Positions 1 through 6,319 of a stretch of DNA of 44,684 nt are shown here, one piece after another (position 1 is the first letter of the stretch; every line of letters begins with the position of its first letter). The notes under the pieces were generated by a model. It was given only the letters and a program-made list of their open reading frames with translations. It searched no databases and was not told where the DNA came from. The stretch covers positions 1 to 44,684 of the IMG/VR virus record IMGVR_UViG_3300019776_000836; one strand, written 5' to 3'. The stretch comes from a virus. Both the position numbers and the translations under genes were made by a program.

Positions 1-50
1 AAAGCGCGGTGCGTGCGTATTGGGCAGGAGAACGCGATGAGCATCCGTAG
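1..50 (+). CDS. C-terminal end of a small unknown protein (continues from the right end if circular)
   Basis: An open frame enters the window at its first base and stops at TAG 48-50. Its last residues read ESAVRAYWAGERDEHP when the final G of the window supplies the first base of the opening codon. Joined to the gene that begins at 44501 it gives a 77-residue protein with no recognised domain. The strong ribosome-binding site of the next ORF (AGGAG at 26-30) lies inside its end, the usual spacing in this operon. If the contig is not circular, this is simply the tail of an unseen gene. Confidence 0.45.
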   Translation, partial: SAVRAYWAGERDEHP

Positions 51-72
51 GCAGGGCAAGCCCTATGCCTGA
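37..72 (+). CDS. Possible 11-residue leader peptide ahead of the DUF4326 gene
   Basis: A short ORF reading MSIRRQGKPYA begins at an ATG six bases after a good Shine-Dalgarno sequence (CAGGAG, 25-30). It ends at TGA 70-72, overlapping the next ATG at 65 by eight bases. The next gene has no Shine-Dalgarno of its own, so this mini-ORF may deliver ribosomes to it by coupling. It could equally be a remnant: the boundary CAGGAGAACG-CGATGA also occurs at 44340. Confidence 0.3.
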   Translation: MSIRRQGKPYA

Positions 73-409
73 GCCGCCGCGCCGCATCCAGCGCCAGCGA
101 GCGAAAGGTTGGCGCATGCCGCCGGGCGCCGTTTACGTCGGCCGGCCTAGCCGATGGGGCAATCCTCACACTATTGCCGACCTGCGGCGAAGCGGATGGG
201 AAGGAAGCGACAAATTCCTGGCGTCTGTAGCAACCGGCATGTTCCGGCATAAATTGGAGTTCGGCCTAGGGTTTTGCGAGCCGATCCTGGCCGCCTTGCC
301 GGAGCTTCGCGGGCGCGATCTGGCCTGCTGGTGCAGATTGGATCAGCCGTGCCACGCGGACGTGCTGTTGGAAATGGCCAATGCGCCAGCGGAGGCGTCG
401 AATGCCTGA
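65..409 (+). CDS. DUF4326 family protein
   Basis: This 114-residue protein carries the features of the DUF4326 family: a VYVGRPSRWGNP segment near residues 24-35, and a C-terminal block LRGRDLACWCRLDQPCHADVL at about 80-101 with paired cysteines and a histidine. The family is common in phages and plasmids; its biochemical role is not established. The gene sits at the promoter-distal end of the rightward early operon, two genes before the Xis-like protein. Its end overlaps the next ATG by eight bases (ATGCCTGA). It starts MPEPPR, the same opening as the two genes after it, because all three share a repeated boundary sequence. Family assignment is secure; function is unknown. Confidence 0.8.
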   Translation: MPEPPRRIQRQRAKGWRMPPGAVYVGRPSRWGNPHTIADLRRSGWEGSDKFLASVATGMFRHKLEFGLGFCEPILAALPELRGRDLACWCRLDQPCHADVLLEMANAPAEASNA

Positions 410-640
410 GCTGCCGCGCCCGCCGATCTACAAGCCGACCGACGCTGAATGCCGCTGTCAGGTCTGCGGCGACAAGATGATCGTCACATGGGTTGATACC
501 GTGCCGCCCGATCCGCGCTGCCGAGAAGGCGCGCAGGTCGTGACCGATTGCCCCGGCGCGATGAATCGAGCACTGATGCGCGCGAACCTGCTGAAAATAC
601 GGCAGCGGTGGGAGGCGTCGAATGCCTGAGCCGCCGCGCC
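391..640 (+). repeat. Direct repeat at two gene boundaries (30 bp, 29 identical), partial third copy at 65-83
   Basis: Bases 391-420 and 611-640 differ only at 412 versus 632. The unit starts GGAGGCGTCGAATGCCTGAG and spans the end of one gene, the overlapping ATGCCTGA stop-start and the first codons of the next. The last 19 bases of the unit also occur exactly at 65-83, at the start of the DUF4326 gene. Three successive small genes therefore share one boundary sequence, which can act as a ribosome-binding and coupling cassette and as a target for recombination. Confidence 0.85.
402..629 (+). CDS. Small cysteine-rich hypothetical protein
   Basis: This 75-residue protein starts at the ATG at 402, inside the end of the DUF4326 gene; a start 21 bases upstream is possible but lacks the shared boundary. 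It has a C-x-C-x-x-C cluster at about residues 17-22 and two more cysteines at about 40 and 51, so a small zinc-binding fold is plausible. I do not recognise the family. It ends in the residues EASNA, as does the DUF4326 protein before it. It overlaps the next gene by eight bases, so all members of this set are probably translated in a coupled way. Confidence 0.65.
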   Translation: MPELPRPPIYKPTDAECRCQVCGDKMIVTWVDTVPPDPRCREGAQVVTDCPGAMNRALMRANLLKIRQRWEASNA

Positions 641-861
641 CCGCCCTGCCGCCGCGCGTGCTCTCAACGGCCGATGCCGCGCGATACCTCGGCGTCTGCG
701 CAGGGACTTTCCGCAAGCACGTCGCCCCGCAACTGCGCCAGGTGCGAGCCGGCGCCCGGGTGGGCTACGATCGTCAGCAGCTTGACGCCTGGATCGAAGG
801 AGGCCCGCCCGCCGTGGCAGCCATGACCCGCCCCGACGCGAATCCCTGGCCGGTGGCATGA
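622..861 (+). CDS. Excisionase-like helix-turn-helix protein
   Basis: This 79-residue protein has a MerR/excisionase-type helix-turn-helix at about residues 14-60. The recognisable parts are LSTADAARYLGVCAGTFRKHV, a basic wing (RAGARVGYDRQQLDAWI) and a short Pro-rich tail. Small proteins of this type immediately before a phage tyrosine integrase usually bind attP to direct excision or control int expression. Its stop overlaps the integrase ATG by four bases (ATGA), so the two are translated together. The role as Xis is inferred from fold and position; it could instead be an AlpA-like activator. Confidence 0.7.
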   Translation: MPEPPRPALPPRVLSTADAARYLGVCAGTFRKHVAPQLRQVRAGARVGYDRQQLDAWIEGGPPAVAAMTRPDANPWPVA

Positions 862-1952
862 CGCTGGCCGACCTGCGCCATGTGCACCGGTTCAAGGACC
901 GGCACGGCAAGGTCCGGCACTATCTGCGCCTGCCCGGCCGGCGGGCCGTGGCGCTGCCCGGGGAGCCCGGGAGCGCGGCTTTCCTCGCCGCCTATCAGGC
1001 CGCCATGGTCGCGCCGGCGCCAGCCATATCGAACAAGGCCCCGACGCCGGGCACCTTCGATGCTTTGTGCGCCAGCTACTACCGCTCGCCGCAGTTCCTG
1101 GGGCTGAAGGCCACCACGGGCCACGCCTATCGGCTGGTGCTGGAAGAGGTCAGGGCCAAGCACGGCGACAAGCCGATTGCGCTGCTATCCCCCGGCGTGA
1201 CGCGCGGCCTGATGGCGGAGAAAGCCAGCGCCCCAGGCGCCGCGAACAACCGGCTGCGGGTGTTGCGCTCCATGGCCCGCCATGCGGTGGCGGCGGAGCT
1301 GCTGCCCGCCGACTTCACCGCCGGGGTCCGTAAGGCCCGGCTGGTGGACAAGGGCGGCTTCCACACTTGGACCGAAGACGAGATCGCGCAGTTCGAGGCA
1401 CGATGGCCGTCCGGCAGCAAGCCCCGGCTGGCGCTGGCGCTGCTGCTCTACACCGGGCAGCGCCGTGGCGACGTGATCACGATGGGCCGGCAATCCATCC
1501 AGGCCGGGCGGATCGAGGTCCGGCAGCAGAAGACCGGCGCGCGGCTGCTGCTGCCGATCCACCCGACGCTGGCGGCGGAGCTGGCGCATGTGCCGGCGGA
1601 GCAGCTGCTGTTCCTGATGAGCCGGGACCGGAGCTATTCGGCAAACGGCTTCTACCAGCAGTTTAAGGCCTGGGCGGAGGCGGCGGGCCTGCCGCACTGG
1701 TCGCCACATGGCGGCCGGAAGGCCTGCGCCCGGCGGCTGGCCGAGGCCGGCGCCACCACCCGGGAAATCATGGCCATGACGGGCCACGCATCGCTGGCGG
1801 AGGCCGAACGCTACACGCGGGCGGTCGATCAAGCGCGACTGGCGGAGAGCGCCATGGGGCGGATCGTTCCCCTTTCGCCCCTCCCCGCTCGCAAACCTAA
1901 GAGCAATGGCAAGCCGGGTTTGCAAGTTAGCGGCCGGAAAGTGGCGGATTAG
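858..1952 (+). CDS. int: Tyrosine recombinase (phage integrase)
   Basis: This 364-residue site-specific recombinase would catalyse integration and excision between attP and a host attB. After a short N-terminal arm-binding region (about 1-60) and a core-binding helical domain (about 65-160), the catalytic domain shows the family residues. They are Arg202 in TGQRRGD, a Lys near 225, His284 and Arg287 in PHGGRK, His310 in TGHAS and Tyr319 in ERYTRA. The box II motif reads HGGR where HxLR is usual. It overlaps the Xis-like gene by four bases and converges on the late operon 135 bp downstream. That gap, with repeated GCAAACC sites, is the likely attP. No tRNA gene is visible beside it, so the attB target is unknown. 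Confidence 0.95.
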   Translation: MTLADLRHVHRFKDRHGKVRHYLRLPGRRAVALPGEPGSAAFLAAYQAAMVAPAPAISNKAPTPGTFDALCASYYRSPQFLGLKATTGHAYRLVLEEVRAKHGDKPIALLSPGVTRGLMAEKASAPGAANNRLRVLRSMARHAVAAELLPADFTAGVRKARLVDKGGFHTWTEDEIAQFEARWPSGSKPRLALALLLYTGQRRGDVITMGRQSIQAGRIEVRQQKTGARLLLPIHPTLAAELAHVPAEQLLFLMSRDRSYSANGFYQQFKAWAEAAGLPHWSPHGGRKACARRLAEAGATTREIMAMTGHASLAEAERYTRAVDQARLAESAMGRIVPLSPLPARKPKSNGKPGLQVSGRKVAD

Positions 1953-2084
1953 CTGGGGATTTCGGGCGGTATGGTGAGCCGGGAGGGAGGAAATATTCCT
2001 CGGCGCCTCAATCGGATAGGCGCGCAAACCATGCCGGCAGGCTCAACGGTCGCGCAAGGGTTAGACGAGGCCGGGTTGCAAACC
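1891..2084 (+). repeat. Four GCAAACC sites: candidate integrase arm-type sites
   Basis: The heptamer GCAAACC occurs at 1891-1897, inverted at 1917-1923, at 2024-2030 and at 2078-2084. Two of the four copies extend to GCAAACCT. Four copies within about 195 bp across the integrase 3' end and the adjacent gap is dense. Repeated short sites flanking attP are the normal arm sites bound by the integrase N-terminal domain. No footprinting can be inferred from sequence alone. Confidence 0.5.
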
Positions 2085-2087
2085 TCG
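1953..2087. other. Intergenic region between convergent int and late operon: probable attP
   Basis: This is the only noncoding gap next to the integrase. Besides two GCAAACC sites it holds a small palindrome at 1987-2001 (GAGGAA, three bases, TTCCTC), which could be part of a core-type site, and the hairpin at 2065-2088. The GC content is lower than that of its surroundings. Two convergent operons end here, so it also has to stop transcription from both sides. The core crossover sequence cannot be fixed without the host attB. Confidence 0.45.
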
Positions 2088-2088
2088 T
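2065..2088 (-). terminator. Hairpin at the end of the late operon
   Basis: ACGAGG (2065-2070) pairs with CCTCGT (2083-2088) around a 12-base loop. The structure begins at the TAA stop (2088-2090) of the last leftward gene. No clear U-tract follows on either strand, so efficient intrinsic termination is doubtful. The hairpin contains one GCAAACC site, so it may instead be part of attP. Confidence 0.35.
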
Positions 2089-2321
2089 TACGCCCTACTC
2101 GCCCCCAGGTCCGGCTCCAAGCCGCCCGGATCAGCAGGATTATCCCGCACCGCCCGCCGGCGCTTGCACCCAGGGCAGGTGAACGTCTCGCGCGGGATCT
2201 GATACGTCACCGACCCTTCCCAGCCGCAGCCCAGGCAGATCAGGTCCGCCTCGAACACCGGCCCCGGCAGGTTGCGGGCCAGCCGTTTGGTTGTCGCGGT
2301 CACGCCGGGCCGCCGCGCCAC
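2088..2321 (-). CDS. Small zinc-ribbon protein
   Basis: This 77-residue protein has two CxxC knuckles, LICLGCGW at about residues 28-35 and FTCPGCKRRR at about 47-56, spaced as in a zinc ribbon. The C-terminus is Pro/Asp-rich. It is the last gene of the leftward late operon and begins two bases after the metallophosphoesterase stop. Phage zinc-ribbon proteins of this size may bind nucleic acid or partner proteins; nothing more specific can be read here. The fold is clear; function is unknown. Confidence 0.7.
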   Translation of the reverse strand: MARRPGVTATTKRLARNLPGPVFEADLICLGCGWEGSVTYQIPRETFTCPGCKRRRAVRDNPADPGGLEPDLGASRA

Positions 2322-2323
2322 GG

Positions 2324-3577
2324 TCAGGCCGCCTCGGCGGCTGCGATCTCATCTTGCAGGAACACCCGGATCGGGCTGTTCGCACCCCAGCGCGGATGGC
2401 TGAACCACAGCAGCTGCGATGCCGGCTCCCAGCCATATCGCTGCGTCCGGTCCCAGGCGGAGTAACCCCGCAGCGTGCCCCCGACGATGGCGCGCGGCAG
2501 CCAAAGCGTGGTGTGGTAGTGCCCGATGACCAGGATGTCGGCATCCTGGCCCAGGCTGCGATTGGCGCCACCGACCTTGACCGCGCCTCGGGTGATAGGC
2601 CCCAGCGCGCCGATAATGCCGTCGCCGCCTTTCACGCCCAGCTGGTGGCCGTGCATCAGGTGGTAGCGGGTGCCGGCCACCGGGACGATCTGCTCGCCGG
2701 CGTCCGGGGCGCTGACTTCGATGCTGCGGCGGTCCTCTGGCCGCTCGCGCAGAGCTTCGGCCACCAGGACATAGATCAGCCAGTCCAAGGCTTGGTGCGA
2801 GTGCCCGGCGCCTGGCGGTCGGCGGGTCAGGCGCCCATGGTTGCCGGGCACGCCGACCACGAACAGCCGCCCCCAGGCGTCACGCAGCGCCCGCAGCGCA
2901 TGGGTCAGGCGTGAGACACACCAGGCGACCGCCTGTAGCGGGCTGCAGTAATCGCCGCGGATAAGCTCATCATGCAGCCAGCCGGAGACGAAATCGCCGC
3001 CCAGGAACACCACACCGCCGCGCGCCTTGTCCACATGCTTCGCAGCGAGGGCAATGGCCCGCTTGATGACCCGTTCCGCCCGTTCCTCGGCGACCTCGGC
3101 GTTGAAGACGTTCCGATAGGCCACCTCGGCCGGCACTACCGTCTCGCCGATGTGCCAATCGGTCAGCAGCAGCACCGGCAGGCCAGCCGCGTCGCCCATC
3201 CGCTCCGGCTGAGCCGTCCAGCGGGGCGGGTTGATCGGCATGGCGGAGACCTTGCCGCGCGCTTCGAGGATTGCCGCCGCCAGCAGCGCCTCGCCATCGG
3301 TGCGGGCCTGCTCTTCCTTCACGCGAGCCAGCTCGGCTTTCAGCCGAACGATCTCCCGCCGCTCCCCTTCGGATGGCGGCACCGGCGAGCGAAGCGCAAC
3401 AGGACCGCGCGGCTTCGGGGCTAGGCCATAAAGGATCGCGGCGCTCCGCACTCGGCTCTGCAAGGTGCTGTTGACCAGCCCGAGCGCCTTCGCGGCGGCG
3501 GCCATGTTGCCGCTGGCAGCATCGACGGCGGCAATTGCCTCTTCCGCCAGCTTTCGGTCGAGGGGCTTGCTTGCCAT
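2324..3577 (-). CDS. Metallophosphoesterase with N-terminal helix-turn-helix
   Basis: This 417-residue protein belongs to the calcineurin-like metallophosphoesterases. Metal-binding motifs appear in order: DWH at 140-142, GGDF near 193-196, GNHG near 248, MHGH near 315 and GHYH near 358. The first 60 residues look like a Fis-type helix-turn-helix (ASGNMAAAAKALGLVNSTLQSRV), followed by a short charged coil at about 70-95, so the enzyme may be brought to DNA. Phage enzymes of this class may act as nucleases or phosphatases; the substrate is not known. It lies after the lysis genes at the distal end of the late operon, away from replication genes, suggesting late expression. Confidence 0.85.
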   Translation of the reverse strand: MASKPLDRKLAEEAIAAVDAASGNMAAAAKALGLVNSTLQSRVRSAAILYGLAPKPRGPVALRSPVPPSEGERREIVRLKAELARVKEEQARTDGEALLAAAILEARGKVSAMPINPPRWTAQPERMGDAAGLPVLLLTDWHIGETVVPAEVAYRNVFNAEVAEERAERVIKRAIALAAKHVDKARGGVVFLGGDFVSGWLHDELIRGDYCSPLQAVAWCVSRLTHALRALRDAWGRLFVVGVPGNHGRLTRRPPGAGHSHQALDWLIYVLVAEALRERPEDRRSIEVSAPDAGEQIVPVAGTRYHLMHGHQLGVKGGDGIIGALGPITRGAVKVGGANRSLGQDADILVIGHYHTTLWLPRAIVGGTLRGYSAWDRTQRYGWEPASQLLWFSHPRWGANSPIRVFLQDEIAAAEAA

Positions 3578-3586
3578 CGGGACCTC

Positions 3587-4738
3587 CTATGCGACGCCCA
3601 GCACGCGCTTGGCGCGGGCGGTCAGGATGCGGCGGTCGTCCAGGCCGTTCGTCCCGCCATTGATCGTGCGTGTGATGGCCAGGATGTCGTCCCGGTCGGC
3701 CAGGCGATTGAGGCCCCGGTCCTGCCAGTAGAGGCAGGCGGCTTCCAGCGCCGGGCCGGGCGTGGCAAGCAGCTCCGGCTGCTCGAGCAGCGGCAGGTTC
3801 AGCCGGATGGCGGCGCGATTGTAGTTCGCGCGCCCCGTCGTCTGAATCAGGCCGCGGCCCTTGAAGCGAACGCCATCGCCCTCCCGGATGTTTCCAAGGT
3901 CGCGCCGGCCTTCATAGCCCCGGCCGCTGGCATACTCTTCCAGCGTGCAGAACCGGTCGCATTCGTGCGCGCACTGAGCGAGGAAATGCGCCTGGCGCAG
4001 CGGCGTGTCGATCCCGTAGCGCGCCAGGGTCGGAGCCAGCAGCGGCCCAATGGCGGCGACAATCTCAGCCTGCCGGCCACGACGCTTACCGGCGATGGCG
4101 AGGAGCGTGGAAGCGTCAACCTTCGGGGCCGTCGCCGGGCCCAGCAATCCGAAAGGGCGGCCGGGGCCGGCCTCCACCGGAGCGGAGCGCCCGAGGTCGA
4201 TGGCGGCCTGGGCAATGATGCCGTCCCTGGCCCGCGAGCCGGCCGTGGTGCCCAGCCAGTAGGAGACCGCCTGCCCGCCCCAGGCCGCGACAGCGCCGGT
4301 CAGCACCATCGCCATCTGGGTCTCCGGCAGCGCGCCGAGGAACAGCGCCGCCATGGTGCCGCCGAAGATGGCCAGCACCGCCGCCGTCACGATGGGGGCG
4401 CCCCAGGCGATGGGCGAGCCGGACCGCGCGAGATCTACGGTCTGCGTCCGCGCGCTGGCGGTATCGGCCAGCTCGGCGCGCAGCTCGTCCAGGCCGGCCT
4501 GCCGCTCGGCCTGCCGCTCGGCGGCGGCAATTTCTGCCAGTCGCACCTGTAGCGCGGCAGCCTTGGCGGGGTCGGCGGCGATCGCGGCCTCGGCGGCGGC
4601 GGGGTCATCCGTGCCGGCGATTTCGCGCAGCACCGCGCCGGCCTTTTCGACCACGGCCTCGCCGCGGCTGCCGGCAATCCAGTTCGCCAGGTCGGGCAGA
4701 AACTTGATGAGGAGCGGAATCAGTAGTAGCGGCGGCAT
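3587..4738 (-). CDS. Holin-endolysin fusion: GTA-type 3TM holin domain plus GH19-like glycosidase
   Basis: One 383-residue ORF joins two lysis functions. Residues 1-165 match the 3TM holin family of gene-transfer agents: an N-terminal hydrophobic segment (3-22), a charged coil (28-100) and two membrane segments (about 110-136 and 141-164). After a linker, residues 210-383 form a GH19 chitinase-like muramidase. It has the AQCAHECDRF motif (Glu259 a likely catalytic acid), EEYASGRGYEGR at 267-278, and GVRFKGRGLIQ with TGRANY at 289-306. The gene overlaps the upstream holin by one base (TAATG). A single translated product would tether the muramidase to the inner membrane; internal initiation or cleavage could free it. 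Domain calls are solid; the physiological meaning is inferred. Confidence 0.85.
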   Translation of the reverse strand: MPPLLLIPLLIKFLPDLANWIAGSRGEAVVEKAGAVLREIAGTDDPAAAEAAIAADPAKAAALQVRLAEIAAAERQAERQAGLDELRAELADTASARTQTVDLARSGSPIAWGAPIVTAAVLAIFGGTMAALFLGALPETQMAMVLTGAVAAWGGQAVSYWLGTTAGSRARDGIIAQAAIDLGRSAPVEAGPGRPFGLLGPATAPKVDASTLLAIAGKRRGRQAEIVAAIGPLLAPTLARYGIDTPLRQAHFLAQCAHECDRFCTLEEYASGRGYEGRRDLGNIREGDGVRFKGRGLIQTTGRANYNRAAIRLNLPLLEQPELLATPGPALEAACLYWQDRGLNRLADRDDILAITRTINGGTNGLDDRRILTARAKRVLGVA

Positions 4739-5046
4739 TACTTCACCTCCTTGCTGAGCCGGCCCGTCACCGCGCGTTTCAGGCTTTCCCAGCCCAGCAG
4801 CCCGGCGGCGATGCCAGCGGCGACGGCGCCGTGCTCTTTCCAGCCCATCGCCATTGCTGCCTCGGCGGCGCCGAAGCCGACGAAGACCATGACCGCGCCA
4901 TCCGCCAAGACCGCCCGCCAGGGCCGCGGCGGGCCGGAGTAGGTCAGCAGCCGCACCGCAGCGGCGCCGATGCCTATGGCAAGGAAAGGCAGGTGCGCGG
5001 CGGCGCCCGCGGCCTCGCGGGCTGCGGTCTCAGCGGGATCGGTCAT
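4738..5046 (-). CDS. Phage holin (LydA / holin-3 like)
   Basis: This 102-residue membrane protein has hydrophobic segments at about residues 19-36 and 45-66 and an amphipathic third at 72-90, which contains HGAVAAGIAAGLLGWESLKRAV. It ends in a basic tail. That layout and the GWESL-type C-terminus fit the LydA/holin-3 group. It would permeabilise the inner membrane at the end of infection. It is translated immediately before the holin-endolysin fusion, sharing the A of TAATG, so the phage appears to make two holin-like polypeptides. No spanin (Rz/Rz1) gene was recognised nearby. Confidence 0.75.
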   Translation of the reverse strand: MTDPAETAAREAAGAAAHLPFLAIGIGAAAVRLLTYSGPPRPWRAVLADGAVMVFVGFGAAEAAMAMGWKEHGAVAAGIAAGLLGWESLKRAVTGRLSKEVK

Positions 5047-5096
5047 CGGGGCCTCCGGGGGATGCTGGCGGCGGCCGGGCGCGACCGCCGGGGCGG

Positions 5097-5375
5097 TCAG
5101 GGCAGGACGAAGGACGGCTTCACGCGCAGCTGCCCTTCGGCGGCCGCCTGCACGGCGCCGGTGCCGGCGAAGCGATAGGCGTAGACGCCGCTCTGCGTGA
5201 TGGAGAGATCGAAGTAGTAGCTGCCGACCGCCGATTTCGTGGCAGCGCCAGTCGTCACGGTATCGTCCGGCGCCTTGATCGTGACGGCCACCGCTGTCGG
5301 GTCTGCCGCAGCGCCGGCGGCATCGGTGAAAGCGCAGGTGAGCCGCACCAGGTCGCCGCGGTCATAGATGTTCAT
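5097..5375 (-). CDS. Small beta-rich structural protein of unknown function
   Basis: This 92-residue protein has no helix-forming stretches and alternates hydrophobic and polar residues as in an immunoglobulin-like or fibre-tip sandwich (IYDRGDLVRLTCAF; a GSYYFDLSI strand; GVYAYRF near residue 65). Such small domains often decorate tail tips or capsids, but no family is recognised with confidence. It starts four bases after the previous ORF and lies just before the lysis genes. Confidence 0.6.
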   Translation of the reverse strand: MNIYDRGDLVRLTCAFTDAAGAAADPTAVAVTIKAPDDTVTTGAATKSAVGSYYFDLSITQSGVYAYRFAGTGAVQAAAEGQLRVKPSFVLP

Positions 5376-5378
5376 CGA

Positions 5379-5807
5379 TCACCTCAGGGGGAAGGCGGCC
5401 AGCGTCGCGCGGCCGCGGGCGGCATCGGACAAGGCGGCGGCGGCCAGCGCAGCATCTGCCGCAAGGGCGCGCGGCGCGGCTTCGGCAAGGGCGGCGCGGC
5501 AGCGGGCCGCATCGGCCGCAGCCGCCGTCGCCAGGGGAGCATCGGCGGCCATCGCGCGGGCTTCGGCGGCGGCCAGAGCCAGCGCGTCCAGCAGCCGATC
5601 AGCGACCCTGGCTTCGGCCGCCACGGGCGCCAGGCTGACGCGCCAGCGCGGCGCATCGGACACGGCGGCATCGGCCGCCAGGGGCAGCAAGGCGGTCGAT
5701 GCCAACGCGGCATCGCCAGCCCTGGCCAGCGCCGGCCGTCCGGCCAGCGCGCCCCAGGCACGGCCCCAGGACCGGCCCCAGGATCGCGCCCAGCTCGCCC
5801 AGCTCAT
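5379..5807 (-). CDS. Trp/Arg-headed, Ala-rich repeat protein
   Basis: This 142-residue protein begins with a repeated S-W-x-R pattern (SWARSWGRSWGRAWG). It continues as an alanine-rich sequence in which a unit with ADAxLA followed by SDAARxRxxLA recurs about three times. It is probably helical throughout. Its reality is supported by tight packing: the start overlaps the upstream stop by four bases (ATGA), and the stop lies three bases before the next start. I do not recognise the family. Position suggests a late tail-tip, connector or lysis-associated accessory. The low complexity makes any homology claim unsafe. Confidence 0.55.
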   Translation of the reverse strand: MSWASWARSWGRSWGRAWGALAGRPALARAGDAALASTALLPLAADAAVSDAPRWRVSLAPVAAEARVADRLLDALALAAAEARAMAADAPLATAAAADAARCRAALAEAAPRALAADAALAAAALSDAARGRATLAAFPLR

Positions 5808-6307
5808 CCGGCGGGGCCCCAGGGGTCGTTATCGCTGCCGCTGCCGGCGACGGGCACGCCGTTCACCTGCGCCACATCGACCGGCGGCGGCGATGCAGCC
5901 ATGGCTTCCAGCACAGCGGCGGCATTGTCGGCCGCGCTGGGCACTGTGCCGTCCAAGCTGACGACCGTGGAGGCGGCCGATTGGATCAGGAGGATTGTGA
6001 CGCCGGGGGCGGGGGCGACGGGATCGGCTCCGGCGTATCCGACAAGGTTTCCGCCGGCGATGCGGGCGACATAGTCGCCGGGCCAGAAACGAAGCTGCCA
6101 GCCCCCCAATAGCGCGACGGTGATACCAACCGCGACCCCCGACCCGAGACTTTCTTTTCCGCTGGCGCTGGCAATTCTGGGAAACCCGATTCCGCGGGCT
6201 GTGGCCTGTTCTTCGGCGATTGCGTCATACAGCACCTGACAATCAATATCGGTTTGAGGTGACTGAACCTCGATCAGCCGGCTGAGGTAGTTGAACGCCA
6301 GGGCCAT
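5804..6307 (-). CDS. Hypothetical distal tail protein
   Basis: This 167-residue protein has a mixed N-terminal part with AIAEEQATARGIGFPRIA at about residues 29-46. A Gly/Ala-rich beta region follows, and the C-terminus (PVDVAQVNGVPVAGSGSDNDPW) resembles the collagen-free tips of phage fibres. It lies between a 546-residue structural-looking protein and an Ala-rich small protein, all joined by short or overlapping boundaries. A tail or baseplate accessory role is inferred from position only. Confidence 0.55.
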   Translation of the reverse strand: MALAFNYLSRLIEVQSPQTDIDCQVLYDAIAEEQATARGIGFPRIASASGKESLGSGVAVGITVALLGGWQLRFWPGDYVARIAGGNLVGYAGADPVAPAPGVTILLIQSAASTVVSLDGTVPSAADNAAAVLEAMAASPPPVDVAQVNGVPVAGSGSDNDPWGPAG

Positions 6308-6319
6308 GCGGCCGGCTCC

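Noticed and set aside
1971-2465. Plus-strand ORF downstream of int
   Set aside because: It overlaps the zinc-ribbon and metallophosphoesterase genes, has no ribosome-binding site and no recognisable domain, and covers the presumed attP.
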